Shown here piece by piece: positions 11,969 to 24,610 of a stretch of DNA of 64,000 bases. The notes below the pieces were generated by a model, which did no database searches, had not been told where the DNA came from, and saw nothing but the letters and a program-made list of their open reading frames with translations. The DNA comes from Dugong dugon (lineage: Eukaryota > Chordata > Mammalia > Sirenia > Dugongidae). The stretch lies in NCBI GenBank assembly GCA_030035585.1, contig CM057476.1, forward strand, positions 16,848,501 through 16,912,500. Direction: 5' to 3'. Within the stretch, counting starts at the first letter, position 1. The number at the start of each line of letters is the position of its first letter. A program made the translations under genes and the position numbers.

Positions 11969-13391
11969 TCATTACTGATGTCAGATGGATCCTGGCTAAA
12001 AGTAGAAAATACCAGAAAAATGTTTATTTGTGTTTTATTGACTACTCAAATGCATTCGACTGTGTGGATCATAACAAATTATAGATAACACTGATAAGAA
12101 CGGGAATTCCAGAACACTTGATTGTGCTCATGAGGAACTTGTACATAGATCAAGAGGCAGTTGTGCAAACAGAACAAGGGGATACTGGGTGGTTTAAAGT
12201 CAGGAAAGGTGTGCATCAGGGTTTTATCCTTTCATCATACCTATTCAATCTATATGCTGAGAAAATAATCCGAGAAGCTGGACTATATGAAGAAGAATGG
12301 GGCATCGGGATTAGAAGAGGACTCATTAACAACCTGCAGTATTCAGATGACACAACCCTGCTTGCTGAATGTGAAGAGGACTTGAAGCACTTACTGATGA
12401 AGATCAAAGACCACAGCCTTCAGTATGGATTACACCTCAACATGAAGAAAACAAAAACCCTCACAACTGGACCAAAAGAAATATCATGATAAATGGGGAA
12501 AAGATGAGTTGTCAAGGATTTCATTTTACTTGGATCCACAACCAACACCCATGGAAGTAGCGGTCAGGAAATCAAAAGATGCATTGCGTTAGGCAAATCT
12601 GCTGCAAAAGACCTCTTTAAAGTGTTGAAAAGCAAAAAGGTCACCTTGAAGACTAAGGTGTGCCTGCCCAAGCCATGGTATCTTCAATCACATACCCATG
12701 TGAAAGCTGAACAATGAATAAGGAAGACCAAAGAAGAATTGACACCTTTGAATTGTGGTGCTGGCGAAGAATACAGAATATATCATGGACTGCCAAAAGA
12801 ACAAACAAATCTCTCTTGGAAGAAGTACAACCAGTGCGAATCGCAGCACAATTGGAAGAGCGTAGTCTCTGTCACTGAACTGTGCATGTAGAAATTTTTG
12901 AAATGGTGTATTTTTGGCTATGTATATTTTCACACACAAAAAAAAAAACGTCGAGAAGGAAGAGGGTTGACATGTTGTGGGGTTGTTAACCAATGTCATA
13001 AAACAATATGTGTACTACTGCTGCATGAGAAACTGTTTGTTCTGTAAACCTGCACCTGAAGTACAACTAAAAAAAAAAAAAAAAAAAAAAAAAAAAGAAG
13101 TACAACCAGAATGCTCCTTAGATGCAGTGATGGCGAGACTACGTTTTACATACTTTGGCCATGTTATCAGGAGGGATCAGTTCCTGGAGAAGGACATCAT
13201 GCTTGGTAAAGTAGAGGGTGAGCGAAAAAGAGGAAAATCCTCAATGAGATGGACTGACATAGTGGCTGCAACGATGGGCTCAAGCATAACAATGATTGTG
13301 AGCATGGTGGAGAACCAGGCAGTGTTTCATTCTGTAGTACATAGGATTGCTATGAGTGGGAACCAACTTGAGGGTACCTAATAACAACAAC
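11969..13391 (+). repeat. Inner RTE LINE with RT remnant (YSDD)
   Basis: It is flanked by the 12-bp duplication ATGATGTTAATG (11957-11968, 13392-13403) and ends with an AACAACAACA tail. It is 5'-truncated within the reverse transcriptase. Translation shows F-I-D-Y-S...D-C-V-D-H-N-K-L (catalytic motif A region, about 12033-12080), then a stop, then an open stretch from 12118 with the active-site box as Y-S-D-D at 12340-12351 instead of Y-A-D-D. It is cut by an L1-type copy at 12835-13095 and not functional. Confidence 0.88.
12835..13095 (+). repeat. L1-type composite tail inside the inner RTE
   Basis: It is flanked by the perfect 14-bp duplication AGAAGTACAACCAG (12821-12834, 13096-13109) and ends in a pure A-run. 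It has the same type A tail then type B tail order as 7405-7770. It is the innermost insertion of the nest. Confidence 0.88.
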
Positions 13392-13753
13392 ATGATGTTA
13401 ATGAGGCAGGATTAAAGGCAGTTATATTAACGCAGCAGGACTCAATCTACAAGATTAGGTTGTATCTTGAGACAATCTCTTTTGAGATACAAAAGGGAGA
13501 AGTGAGCAGAGAGACAGAGGGACTTCATTACTACTAAGCAAGAAGAACCAGGATGGGAGTGTGTCCTTTGGACCTGGTGAAATTGGTGACAAAGACCTTT
13601 CCCCAGAACTGACAGAGAGAGAAGGTCTTCCCCCAAAGCTGGCACCCTGAATTTGGACTCTCAGCTTCCTAAACTGTAAGAGAATACATCTCTCTTTGTT
13701 AAAGTCATCCGCTTATGGTATTTCTGTTATAACAGCACTAGATAACTAAGACA

Positions 13754-15195
13754 GTACTGAAGGAAGAAATCCAAGCTGCACTGAAGGCATTTGTGGAAAA
13801 CATGGCTCCAGGAATTGATGGAATATCAATTGAAATGTTTCAACAAAAGGATTCAATGCTAGAAGTGCTTGCTCATCTATGTCAAGAAATTTTGAAGACA
13901 GCTACCTGGACAACCAACTGGAAGAGATCCAGATTTGTGCCCAGTCCAAAGAAATGTGATCCAACAGAATGCAAAAATTATCGAATAATGTCATTAATAT
14001 GACACACAAGTAAAATTTTGCTGAAGATAATTTAAAAATGATTGCAGCAGTACATCAAGAGGAACTGCCAGAAATTCAAGCCCGATACAGAAGAGGATGT
14101 GGAACAAGGGATATCACTGCTAATGGCAGATGGATCTTGGCTGCAGGCAGAGAATACCAGAAAGATGTTTACCTGTGTTTTATTGACTATTCAGAGCAAT
14201 CTGACTGTGTGGATCATAACAAATTAAGATAACACTGCAAAGAATGGGAATTCCAGAACACTTAATTGTGCTCATGTGTAAACTGGACATACACCAAGAG
14301 GCAGTTGTTCGAACAGAACAAGGGAACACGGCATGGTTTAAAATCAGGAAAGGTGTGTCTCAGGGCTGTATCCTTTCACCATGCTTATTCAATCTGTATG
14401 CTGAGCACAAAATCCAAGAAGCTGGACTATGTGAAGAAGAATGTGGCATCGGGATTGGAGGAAGACTCATTAACAACCTAGGATATGCAGATGATACAAC
14501 CTTGCTTGCTGAAAGTGAAGAGGACTTGAAGCACTTACTGATGACGATCAAAGACTACAGCCTTCAGTATAGATTACATCTTAACATAAAGAAAACAAAA
14601 ATCCTCACAACATCATGATAAATGGAGAAAATACTGAAGTTGTCAACAATCACATTTTACTTTGATCCACAATCAATGTCCTTGGAAGCAGCAGTCAAGA
14701 AATCAGACAACGTACTGCGTTGGGCAAATCTGTTGCAAAAATCTCTTTAAAGGGTTGAAAAGCAAAGATGTCAGTTTTAGGACTAATCCATGGTATTTTT
14801 AATTGCTTCATATGCATGTGAAAGCTGGACAATGAATAAGGAAAACCAAAGAACTGATGTCTTTGAATTATGGTGTTGATGAACAATATTGAATATACCA
14901 TGCACTGCCAGGAAAACGAAGAAATCTGTCTTTGAAGAAGTACAGCCAAAATGCTCCTTAGAAATGAGGATGGTGAGACTTCATCTCACGTACTTAGGAT
15001 ATGCTATCAAGAGGGACCAGTCCCTGGAGAAGGACATCATGCTTGGTAAAGCAGAAGGTCAGCAAAAACAGGAAGGCCCTCAACGAGATGGACTGACACA
15101 GGGGCTGCAACAATGGGCTCAAGCAGTGTTTCGTTCTGTTGTATATAGGGTCGTTATGAGCTGGAACCGACTTGATGGCACCTAACAACAACAAC
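13754..15195 (+). repeat. Outer RTE LINE, 3' part with RT remnant (YADD)
   Basis: Continuation of the copy begun at 9436. Broken open segments encode G-I-D-G-I-S-I-E-M-F-Q (about 13811-13843), F-I-D-Y-S (about 14179-14193) and the intact catalytic box Y-A-D-D at 14484-14495. Frameshifts separate 13793-14002, 14038-14232, 14244-14618 and 14889-15185. The 3' end (ggcacctaacaacaacaac) abuts the TSD. This is an RTE-clade reverse transcriptase, dead. Confidence 0.9.
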
Positions 15196-15209
15196 AATCT
15201 TTATGGAAG

Positions 15210-15312
15210 CAGATTGCCAGGTCTTTCTCCCATTGAGCCACTGGGTGGGTTCAAACTGCCAATGCTTTAGCTAATAGTTGAGCACTTAACTGTTTGCACC
15301 ACCCAGGTACTC
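15210..15312 (-). repeat. AfroSINE, 5' half of the split copy
   Basis: It resumes the SINE interrupted at 9435 and reaches the head (reverse complement of a GGAGTACCTGGGTGGTGCAA-like start). Continuity across 5.8 kb proves that everything between arrived later. Confidence 0.87.
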
Positions 15313-15364
15313 CCTCTAGCCAATAGAATACAACAGCGATGGGATGTCACTCCCACAATTAGGT

Positions 15365-15455
15365 TTTAAAAGCCACAGACAACACATGAATGAATGAGTG
15401 TGGCTGTATACCGATAAAACTTTATTTAAAGAAACTGGCAGTGGACCATCGTTTT
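15365..15455 (+). repeat. hAT-Charlie-type DNA transposon fragment
   Basis: Contains GAGTGTGGCTGT and AAAACTTTATTTA in the order seen in the better copies at 50165-50340 and 51468-52512. Confidence 0.6.
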
Positions 15456-15559
15456 CTGACCATTGATGCAGAACATTCAAGAAAGCTTGCCAGAGTAGAA
15501 GACAGGGTAGAAAAGGTGGAGAGTGGCTTTAAGGTTAAGCACAATATATCTAACATCCA

Positions 15560-15785
15560 TTCTTTGGCCACTATATCTAAAGAACTCCTCTGCCCCAAGT
15601 CACTATCACATTATCCTGTTTTATTTCCTTCATCGCAAATTGTAAGTATCTTACTTATCTGTCCACAAGAGCAGGAATCATGGCTGTCTTGTTTGCCACT
15701 ATATCCTCAACCCCTAGATCAGAGCCCAACACAGGGTAGCCCCTTAAGTAAATTATTTGTTGAATTATTAAGACTTAATTAAAGT
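15560..15785 (+). repeat. L2 LINE 3' region
   Basis: Pyrimidine-rich L2-like text ending in the 'cacaagagcaggaatcatgg ... agagcccaacacagggtag' arrangement typical of L2 3' ends. Confidence 0.5.
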
Positions 15786-15786
15786 A

Positions 15787-16530
15787 GTCAGATGACACAG
15801 CCTTGCTTGCTGAAAATGAAGGCAGCTTGAAGCACTTATTGATGAAGGTCAAAGACTACAGGCTTCAGTGGGGCTTATGCCTGAGCATGAAGAAAACGAA
15901 AATCCTCACAACTGGATCAATAAACAGCATCATGATAAATGAGGGGAAAAAATCGAAGTTGTCAATCATCTCACTGTGCTTTGATCAACAATCATTGTCC
16001 ATGGAAGCAAAGTCAAGAAATCAAATGACATATTGTACTGGACAAATCTACTGCAGAAGACCTCTTTAAAGTCTTAAAAAGTAAAGATGTCATTTTGAGA
16101 AGCCATAGTCTTTTCAATCACCTTATATGTATGCAAAAGCTGGACAATGAAAAAGACAGAGAAGAAGTGAATTCAAACTGTGGTGTTGGCGAAGAATGTT
16201 GATCATATCATGAACTACCAAAAGAACAAACAAACCAGTCTTACAAGAAATACAACCAGAATGCTCCTTAGAAGCGAGGATGGTGAGACTTTGGCTCACT
16301 TACTTTGGACACATCATCAGCAAAGACCAATCACTAGAGAAGTACATCGTGTTTGGTAGAAGGCCAAGGAAAATGAGGGAAACCCTCAATGAGATGGATT
16401 GACACAACAGCCACAACAATGGACTCAAACATACCAACGATCATGAAGATGGTACAGAAGTGGGCAACACTTCATTCTGTTATAGATAAGGTCATCGAAA
16501 GTAGGCTCCAACTCGATGGCAACAACAATG
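15787..16530 (+). repeat. RTE LINE, 5'-truncated at the RT active site
   Basis: Begins at the CAGATGACACAGCC segment (active-site box) and runs to caactcgatggcaacaacaa. The reading frame is broken. This is a third independent RTE copy, more diverged than the two at 9.4-15.2 kb. Confidence 0.82.
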
Positions 16531-16589
16531 TAGTTTGACACAGGTTGACAAAAATCCAGAATACCTGGTTTCCTTAACTTTGGTGCATA

Positions 16590-17106
16590 AATATCTTAGT
16601 GCTGCTATAACAGAAATCCCACAAGTGGATGACTTTAACAAAGAGAACTTTATTCTCTCACAGTCTAGGATGCTTAAAGTCCGATCTCAGGGTGCCAGCT
16701 CTAGGGGTAGGCTTTCTCTCTCTGTCGGCTCTGGGAGAAGGTCCTTGTCATCAATCTTCCCTTGATATAGGAGCTTCTGAGCACAGGGACCGTGAGTCCA
16801 AAGGATGCACTATTCTCCTGGCTCTTGCTTCTTCGTGGTATGAAGTCCCCATGTCTCTGTGCTCGCTTCTCTCTTTCATAGCTCAAAAAAGATTGACTTA
16901 AGACACAACCTAATCTTGTAGATTGAGTCCTGCCTAATTAACCTAACTGCCCCTAATCCTACCACATTAATATCATAGAGGTAGGATTTACAGCACACAG
17001 GAAAATCATACTATATGACAGAACGGCGGACAATCACACAATACTGGGAATCATGGCCTAGTCAAGTTGATATACATTTTTTGGGGACACAACTCCATCC
17101 ATAATA
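16590..17106 (-). mobile_element. Solo MaLR LTR
   Basis: Reverse LTR from tatcttagtgctgctataac to ctccatccataata, aligned throughout with 3848-4370. No internal region is attached. Confidence 0.8.
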
Positions 17107-17620
17107 GTAAAATTATATGCTCCAAACACAGAAACTCAGCTCTCCCTCTCTAGCCACATTTAAGTGCAATTCTTGTCTACTGCATTTCAATCTTCCTAAC
17201 ACCCTCTCCAGACCAAGCCTGCTCAGTCATCACCCCCAGTGCCTCTCCAACATCATTTACTCTGGATTCCAATTCAACACAACAACCTTCATCCTTTCAG
17301 TCCCTAAGTGATTTGGACTACAACTTCCTTAGAAATGATTCCACTCCCTGGAACCTCGCCTCTACTTTCCCAGTACAGTCAGTTTCCAAGCACTGTTAGC
17401 TAAAGAAGACTGTCTCCATTTCATTGGATGAGGCCAGGGCATTTTCCTGGGCAGGGTGGTGAAGGAAGGAAAAAAGGGAATAGGGTTTGTGAGCATGTCT
17501 AAAATCTCTGGCTTCCTTATTTTTAACATGAAAGATAATATATCCTCAAAAATATCCAACGAGAGGAAAACAGTCACAGTTATCATAAAGTTATGAAAGT
17601 CATCAAAAATGATTAAGCAG
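17107..17620. other. Intergenic DNA, no gene seen
   Basis: Unassigned sequence; nothing supports a gene. Confidence 0.4.
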
Positions 17621-18120
17621 ATAGGGGACACTGAGCTTCTGTTAATGGTGATGGGAAAATTTGTAGTGAGATCATGTTAAGGACTGAACAACATGATAAA
17701 CATAACTAACATCACTGACCACCACTTGTCTGTCAGTCTGTCGTCCTGTGGTGGCTTGCATGTTGCTGTGATGCTGGAAGCTATGTCACCAGTATTTCAA
17801 ATACCAGTAGGGTCACTGACGGAGACAGGTTTCAGCAGAGCTTCCAGACTTCCAGACTAAGACAGACAAGAAGACTTGGCAGTCTACTTCTGAAACAACT
17901 GGGCAGTTAAAACTTTACGAACAGCAGCGAAACACTGTAAGATATAGTAGGACCAGGCAGTGTTTCATTCTGTTGTATACAGGGTTGCTTTAAATTGGAA
18001 CCAACTTGATGGCAACTAACAACGTCACTGAATTGTACATGCAAAGTATTTTCAAAAGGCAAACAATTTGTTACATATGTATTTACTACAATTAAAAAAT
18101 GGTTAAAAAATTATTAGAGG
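17621..18120 (+). repeat. L1-type 3' tail split by a SINE
   Basis: The pieces at 17621-17718 and 18021-18120 together give the type A/B tail (catcactga, then tgaattgtacatgc). The gap is filled by the SINE at 17719-18020. Confidence 0.6.
17719..18020 (+). repeat. Long afrotherian SINE, headless, with TSD
   Basis: It is flanked by AACATCACTGA (17708-17718) and AACGTCACTGA (18021-18031). It begins exactly at CCACCACTTGTCTGTCAG, so the missing tRNA-like head is the natural start of this copy and not later loss. It ends in the RTE-like ggcaactaac. Confidence 0.85.
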
Positions 18121-18269
18121 ATCACAATGTGGGAAAGGTCTAGGTCAGAGCATTAAGTTAAAAAAATCAAGTTTCAAAATTGTGCACACACTTTGATTGC
18201 AAGTGTGTGAATAGTGCACCTGGATAGACACGAAGACTAGAAGGGGGCATGGAAGATGTCAGTGGTTGG

Positions 18270-18755
18270 TGTCATGGATTGAATTATGTCTCCCCAAAAA
18301 ACGTGTGTATCAATTTGGCTGGGTCATGATTCCCAGTATTGCATGATTGTGCAACATTTTGTAATCTGATGTGATTTCCTTATGTGTTGTAAACTCTATC
18401 ACTATGATGTAATAAGATGGATTAGTGGCAGTTATACTGATGAGTTATACTTTTGAGATATAAAAGAGAGAAGTGAGCAGAGACACACGGGAACCTCACA
18501 CCACCAAGAAAGCAGTGCCAGGAGCAGAGCGCGTCCTTTGGACCTGAGGTTCCTGCGCTGAGATGCTCCCAGACCAAGGGAAGATTGACGCATCATAAGG
18601 ACCTAACTCCAGAGGCAACAGAGAGAGAAAGCCTTCTCCTGGAGCTGATGCACTGAATTTGGACTTGTAGCCTACTGGATTGTGAGAGAATACACTTCTC
18701 TTCGTTAAAGCCATCCACTTGTGATATTTCTGTTACAGCAGCACTAGCTAAAACA
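18270..18755 (+). mobile_element. Complete solo MaLR LTR
   Basis: Starts TGTCATGGATTGAATTATG and ends AGCTAAAACA, with GTTGG before and GCTGG after (a 5-bp TSD with one mismatch). No internal region remains. Confidence 0.82.
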
Positions 18756-18827
18756 GCTGGTATGTCTAGTTTCAGCCATGGACAGCTTTATGATTTCCAT
18801 TATCATTGTTATAATATTTGTGAATTA

Positions 18828-19015
18828 CAGTGAAATCTCTGAGAGCTGGAACTCGACGGGACTGCCATGTTTTTCTGGGTCTTGTAAGTTTTCCGCTTCT
18901 GACAGAGTGCAGTCTTACCACTTTTCTATTGCTTGTTTTACTGGAACATATTTGAGTTTTTCTTCTCCAACAGGTTTTCACCTTACGAAGCTTCCATCTT
19001 TTGCAGGTTTTACTG
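18828..19015. mobile_element. 188-bp Tigger/pogo-like MITE
   Basis: The ends form imperfect terminal inverted repeats: CAGTGAAATCTCTGAGAGCTGG at the left, and CAGTAAAACCTGCAAAAGATGG when the right end is reverse-complemented (about 15 of 22 match). Both sides abut TA (18826-18827, 19016-19017), the Tc1/mariner-pogo target. It is too short to encode a transposase. Confidence 0.65.
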
Positions 19016-19019
19016 TATT

Positions 19020-19860
19020 ATAAGGCCCTGCTCACCTCATCCATGAGCTAAAGAGTATGATCAAGACACTACACTTTTATACCATTCAACCGGCAAGAAG
19101 AGTGACAGAACAGGTGCTGTCCTCATTCTCTGGTGTGGCAGAAGAGGAATGGGGAAAAGATGGCACGTTAAGCCTGTGAGGGTTTATGTTTTCCCTCTGT
19201 CCTGAATGGTTTCATTAAAAGGCATGGTTTAAAAAATTAACAGTACAGAATCTGTTTCCCCAACTCAACCCTTCTTTTTTTTTTTTTCTCTCTTGTGAGA
19301 GGATCAAAGTTGTTGGAAACTGGAAAGGTAAATCGTTTTCTAATAATATTAGCCAAAAAGACACTGTTCTTCTGTAGCAAACCCCTGAGACCAGAGCAGT
19401 TACTTTATGACTACTAAAGGCTGGTACTTAAGACTAATGGGAAATTTGGCAGCAAATACATTCAAGCTCCTACCATTTCCTAAAGATCTGGAATCTTTCT
19501 CTTGCGTTTTCACAGATGAGCAGAATCTCAATCTCTGGCTATCTCTTCTTTCACTTTGGAATCCTAGATATAGCTAAGATAGAAAGATTTAAGATTGAGT
19601 AACTCCCACACACATTTACAGATTCAACCTTGCCCCACTGCATATTACAGATTTAGGGGTCTGTCTGGCATTGGGAAGTTGTTCTTTGAATACGTCTCAT
19701 TTTCAGCCACTCTGTAGTCCATCGAATTTGTGACTGTTTGTTTAGCTTAAGTTTTAATTTTACCTTTGGTACATATCTGATAATACAATGCCTCAATCAG
19801 TCAATCTGAATTTCTCTGTCCTTTCAAAGACTGACATCTACCCTGTAATATCATGAACCA
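19020..19860. other. Intergenic DNA, no gene seen
   Basis: Unassigned sequence with a T-run near 19275. There are no convincing exons or repeats. Confidence 0.4.
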
Positions 19861-20280
19861 CAAGAAGATAACCACAAACAGACAACTGGGTACAAAAGAT
19901 GTTCATCACAGCATTTTCATAATACAAGAAAAAAACACTAAAAATAATCTTAATACCTAATGATCAGGGAATGGGTACATAAATAATTATCTAATCAATA
20001 GGAAAATTATGTAGACTGTAATAATATTTGCAAATAATGTTAATTCATCATATAACATCGAGCAGAAAAAGCAAGAAACAGACTTGTATAATAAACCCAT
20101 TTTACTAAAGAAAAATATACACACGTAGAAGGAGAGTTGGAAGGAAACAGCCTCTTACGTATGTGGTGGTAACTTACCAGGTGATACCTCTTCTTATTTA
20201 TGCTTTTCTTCATTTTCCAGCTTTTCTAGAATATACACATTACTTTTATATCCAGAAATAAAACTTTTTTTAAAAGGTCA
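19860..20280 (+). repeat. Old L1 3' end (L1M-type)
   Basis: GTTCATCACAGCATT, a later AATGGGTACATAAATAA and the TTATGCTTTTCTTCATTTTC/AATATACACATTACTTTTAT end are L1M-style 3' features. Heavily decayed. Confidence 0.6.
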
Positions 20281-20744
20281 AAACATAAGTTGGTCCACTG
20301 GGATCCGGAAAATTACAGAAAGGCTTAATGTAGACTGGCTGTTAGGAATTCACTTTCTCTGCTTCATTTTAAAGAGGGAAAGTATTGCCACACTGTTAAG
20401 CAATCAGCCAGTAGGGTTCATCCAAGAGCAATAAACTGACGTCTCAAGAGAAAATTAGTGAAACTCAGGAAATTAGAACTGGAAACCCTGACTAAGTGAT
20501 CTAATACATCCCTCAAGAATCAGTACATATACAATACACTTCCTGGTGTGGGCACTTTCTTTTCCATTTAATTGCAAATGTTTCAAGAGATCCCAGTTTC
20601 ACTGCTACATTTTAGACCAGTCAACAAGCTATTAATCCATCTTCCCTGAGCAGAGTATAAGGATTTAAGCAAACTTTAGAGATGTCAATCTAACTCCTTC
20701 TGAAACGTGTTGGCAGAACAAGCATTTCTACCTGTATCTGTACC

Positions 20745-20940
20745 TGGTTCAAGCTCTGGCACTTCCACTTAGCTGTGAGATCTCACGCAAGTCCTTTTAT
20801 CTATCTGATCCCAGAGAAAACCTCTCCACCTACCTCCCAAGGGTTGCTGTAGGGAGTAAGTGAGGTGATGCGTGTGGAGAATAAATCCAGTGCATACAGC
20901 AGGTGCTCAGTAAATGTTTGATAACTCTGGCGTGACTGGT
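20745..20940 (+). repeat. MIR SINE
   Basis: Sense MIR order: tcaagctctggcacttccac, cacgcaagtcctttta, gggttgctgtagggagtaag, and the gtgctcagtaaatg end. Confidence 0.85.
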
Positions 20941-20985
20941 ATTGGAGGATTGTTTTCCTGGCAAGATAGGCTCTGCTGAGTCAAC

Positions 20986-21184
20986 TAAAAAAACCACTTG
21001 TCACTGAGTCAACTCCAATTGATGGTGACCCCATGTGCGTCAGAGTAGAACTGTGCTCCACAGGGTTTTCAGTGGCTGATTTTTTCAGAAGCAGACGGCT
21101 AGGCCTTTCTCTGGGTAGACTCGAATCTCCAACCTTTTGGTTAGCAGTAAGCATGTTAAATGTTTACACCAGCCAGGGACTCTG
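20986..21184 (-). repeat. AfroSINE
   Basis: Reverse copy with the RTE-like 3' end at the left (cactgagtcaactcc) and the head complement cagccagggactc at the right. Confidence 0.85.
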
Positions 21185-21539
21185 CATCTTTTGTAAATTT
21201 CTTGAATGACACAGGTGGCTTGGAATGCACAATAAGGTTTGTGGTCTTGAAACAGCAAAATTCCATCCGATACTCAAACTTTGGACTTAGTCACACCAAC
21301 TAAATTAACCACCCTCAGACCCCACATATGCCTCAGAGAGCACCCACTCAGCCTTTTCAGTGTTGAAAAGAGCCAGAATTAGAAAGATGGCTACAGAGAT
21401 GGGAAAAAGAACATAGAGTCAAGAGTAATGTTTGAGACTGAATCAATAGGGTTTGATAAATAGTTCACATAGAAAGCTGAAGGAAAGAGAAGAATAATGC
21501 CCCCAAGTTCCACCTGGATAACTAAATCAACAGCTGGTT

Positions 21540-22140
21540 TAGTCACTCAACAAATATTGAGCACCAACTAAGGGCCAGGCACTGTTCTAGGCACTGGGGA
21601 TATAGAATGAACCAAGCAGAAAAAAAGAATTGCTGCCATTATGGGGCTTACCTTCTAGTGGGGCAATAAATAAGTAAACAAATAAATAAAGAAGAGGATT
21701 TCTGATTGGGACAACTGTAATGAAGGAAATAACCAGGGTAATGGGATAGAGAACAACAGTATGGAAAGCTACTTGGGATATGATTGTCACAGAAGGTCTC
21801 TCTCAGGAGGTAACATGTAAGGTGAGTGGGTCCTGAAAGATGAGAAGGCGCTAACAGGTGAGGAGTGGGGGGAAGAGGGTGCACCTCAAGAAGAAGGAGC
21901 AACAGGTGCAGAGAGCCTGGAGTGGGAAAAGGTGGAGTGTTTGAAAATGGGGGGAAAAAAGGGCTGATGTGGCTGAAAGGTAGTGTGACAGAGAAGAGGA
22001 CAGTTGGGAGATGAGGCTGGAGAAGTGGGCAGAGACCATTAACAGATGAGCCTTAAGAAGCAGGTTCCTGGGGAAGACAATGAGATCACATTTGATTTGT
22101 TGAGTATGAGGCACCTGAGGGGAATATCCAGACTAAAATC
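21540..22140 (+). repeat. Old L2/CR1-like repeat
   Basis: Collinear ancient repeat: gggccaggcactgttctagg, tggggcttaccttctagtgg, gaaggtctctctcaggagg, ggagatgaggctggagaag. Confidence 0.65.
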
Positions 22141-22189
22141 CAGGACTATATCCTAAGAACTAAACATAGTGCTGGGATTTGAGAAATCA

Positions 22190-22350
22190 TTCAGCCACAT
22201 CAAAATCACCTGGGAGTGTTCTGAAAAATATAGATTTCTCAGGCACCGAAAACACAGATTTTAGGGGTGCCACCCTGAGAAATTTCAATTCACTAGGTCT
22301 TGATGGAGATCTAAAGATGAGTTTTTCAATACTCTGGTAATTCTGATCCA
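22190..22350 (+). repeat. MER5A-type hAT MITE
   Basis: CATCAAAATCACCTGGGAG followed by the ggtgccaccc and gattc-like blocks, the usual MER5 layout. Diverged. Confidence 0.6.
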
Positions 22351-22940
22351 TTCATTCAAAAAATTCTTCTTACATTCCTACCATGCGGCAGGACAAACTA
22401 AGTGCTGGAGATATGGCACTCAACAGGCTAAAGAACTTAGCCTAGACAAAGAACAGAGAAGTAAACAAATAAATTACAGTGGTGATACACACCACAGAGG
22501 AAAACAAAAGCTGGCAAAATACAGAGTTATTGTGGGAACCTACATTAGATAAACCTAAAGAGAGGACCTCTCTCTCAGAAAGTTACATTTGAGCTGACAG
22601 ATGGGAATAAGAAGCAGTCAGCCATGTGACCATCTAAGGGAACAGCATTCCAGGCAAAGCAAACAGCCAGTACAAAGGCTTAGTTGGAAACGCAATAGAT
22701 GAATCCAACTTTTTGCTTTATTCCTAGTTGATTAACCAACCAAGATGGAGGAGAGGGCATTTTGTGTGCACTCTGCAAGCTATACTGAGCACCCATCTTG
22801 TGCCAGGCACTGTGCCAGGTGCTGACACAAAGATGAGCAAGACAGTCCTCTCTCAGCAGGGAGTTTGCAGTCAGATGAGGGAAGCAGGTAACCGAATAAA
22901 TACGGCTCCATGAGGTAACTGAGAGCATCTCAGACAATCA
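22350..22940 (+). repeat. Old L2/CR1-like repeat pieces
   Basis: Two stretches (22345-22680 and about 22770-22930) repeat the tgccaggcactgtgccagg / gggagtttgcagtcagatga scheme of the copy at 21540. Between them, about 22690-22760, nothing is recognised. Confidence 0.55.
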
Positions 22941-23164
22941 GTTCATGTTCTGAGAAAACCAAACAGATGATTAATACTTTTGAGAATGATGATATAAGCA
23001 ATTTTTTTTTTTTTTAGACTGAACATGATAAACTATTTCCATTTCTATGTGGCCCTGCCAGCTCAGAGTATCTGGATTTGGGGTGAAATATTTGCAGCAA
23101 TGGATATAGGGTTTGAGATACTGTATACTCAGCTATGTTTGAAGGAAATAGTTACATCCCGTTA

Positions 23165-23335
23165 ATAGTGAACATCTACGGAGCACTTAGATTAGCCTGG
23201 CTGGACATCAGTCTCATGGAGTACTCACAACAACAGTCCCTATGATGTCCCAGGGATTGTTGTTATTATTGTTCCCTTTTTACAGATGAAGAAATAGGGG
23301 CTAGCAAGATGACGGTCGCTCAACTAAGACATGAC
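23165..23335 (-). repeat. MIR SINE
   Basis: Reverse MIR: acggagcactta, tactcacaacaac, ttgttccctttttacagatg. Confidence 0.75.

Positions 23336-24610
<1,275 letters not shown>

Larger units (their letters stand above)
9610..13753 (+). mobile_element. MaLR LTR element inserted in an RTE
   Basis: It is bounded by the 5-bp duplication GTACT (9605-9609, 13754-13758), as expected for ERVL-MaLR. Parts: 5' LTR remnant 9610-9672 (only the LTR 3' end), internal region 9673-11825, and 3' LTR 11826-11968 plus 13404-13753. The internal region has no gag, pol or env reading frame that I recognise; short open frames around 10685-11620 match no retroviral domain, as usual for non-autonomous MaLRs. An L1-type copy (9863-10718) sits in the internal region and an RTE (11969-13391) in the 3' LTR. 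It is a dead element. Confidence 0.8.

Noticed and set aside
12118-12489. Protein-coding gene with a reverse transcriptase domain
   Set aside because: It is an RTE LINE remnant: 5'-truncated, with an upstream stop, TSD-bounded and interrupted.
14244-14618. Second reverse transcriptase gene
   Set aside because: Part of the outer RTE copy; frameshifts break the frame on both sides.
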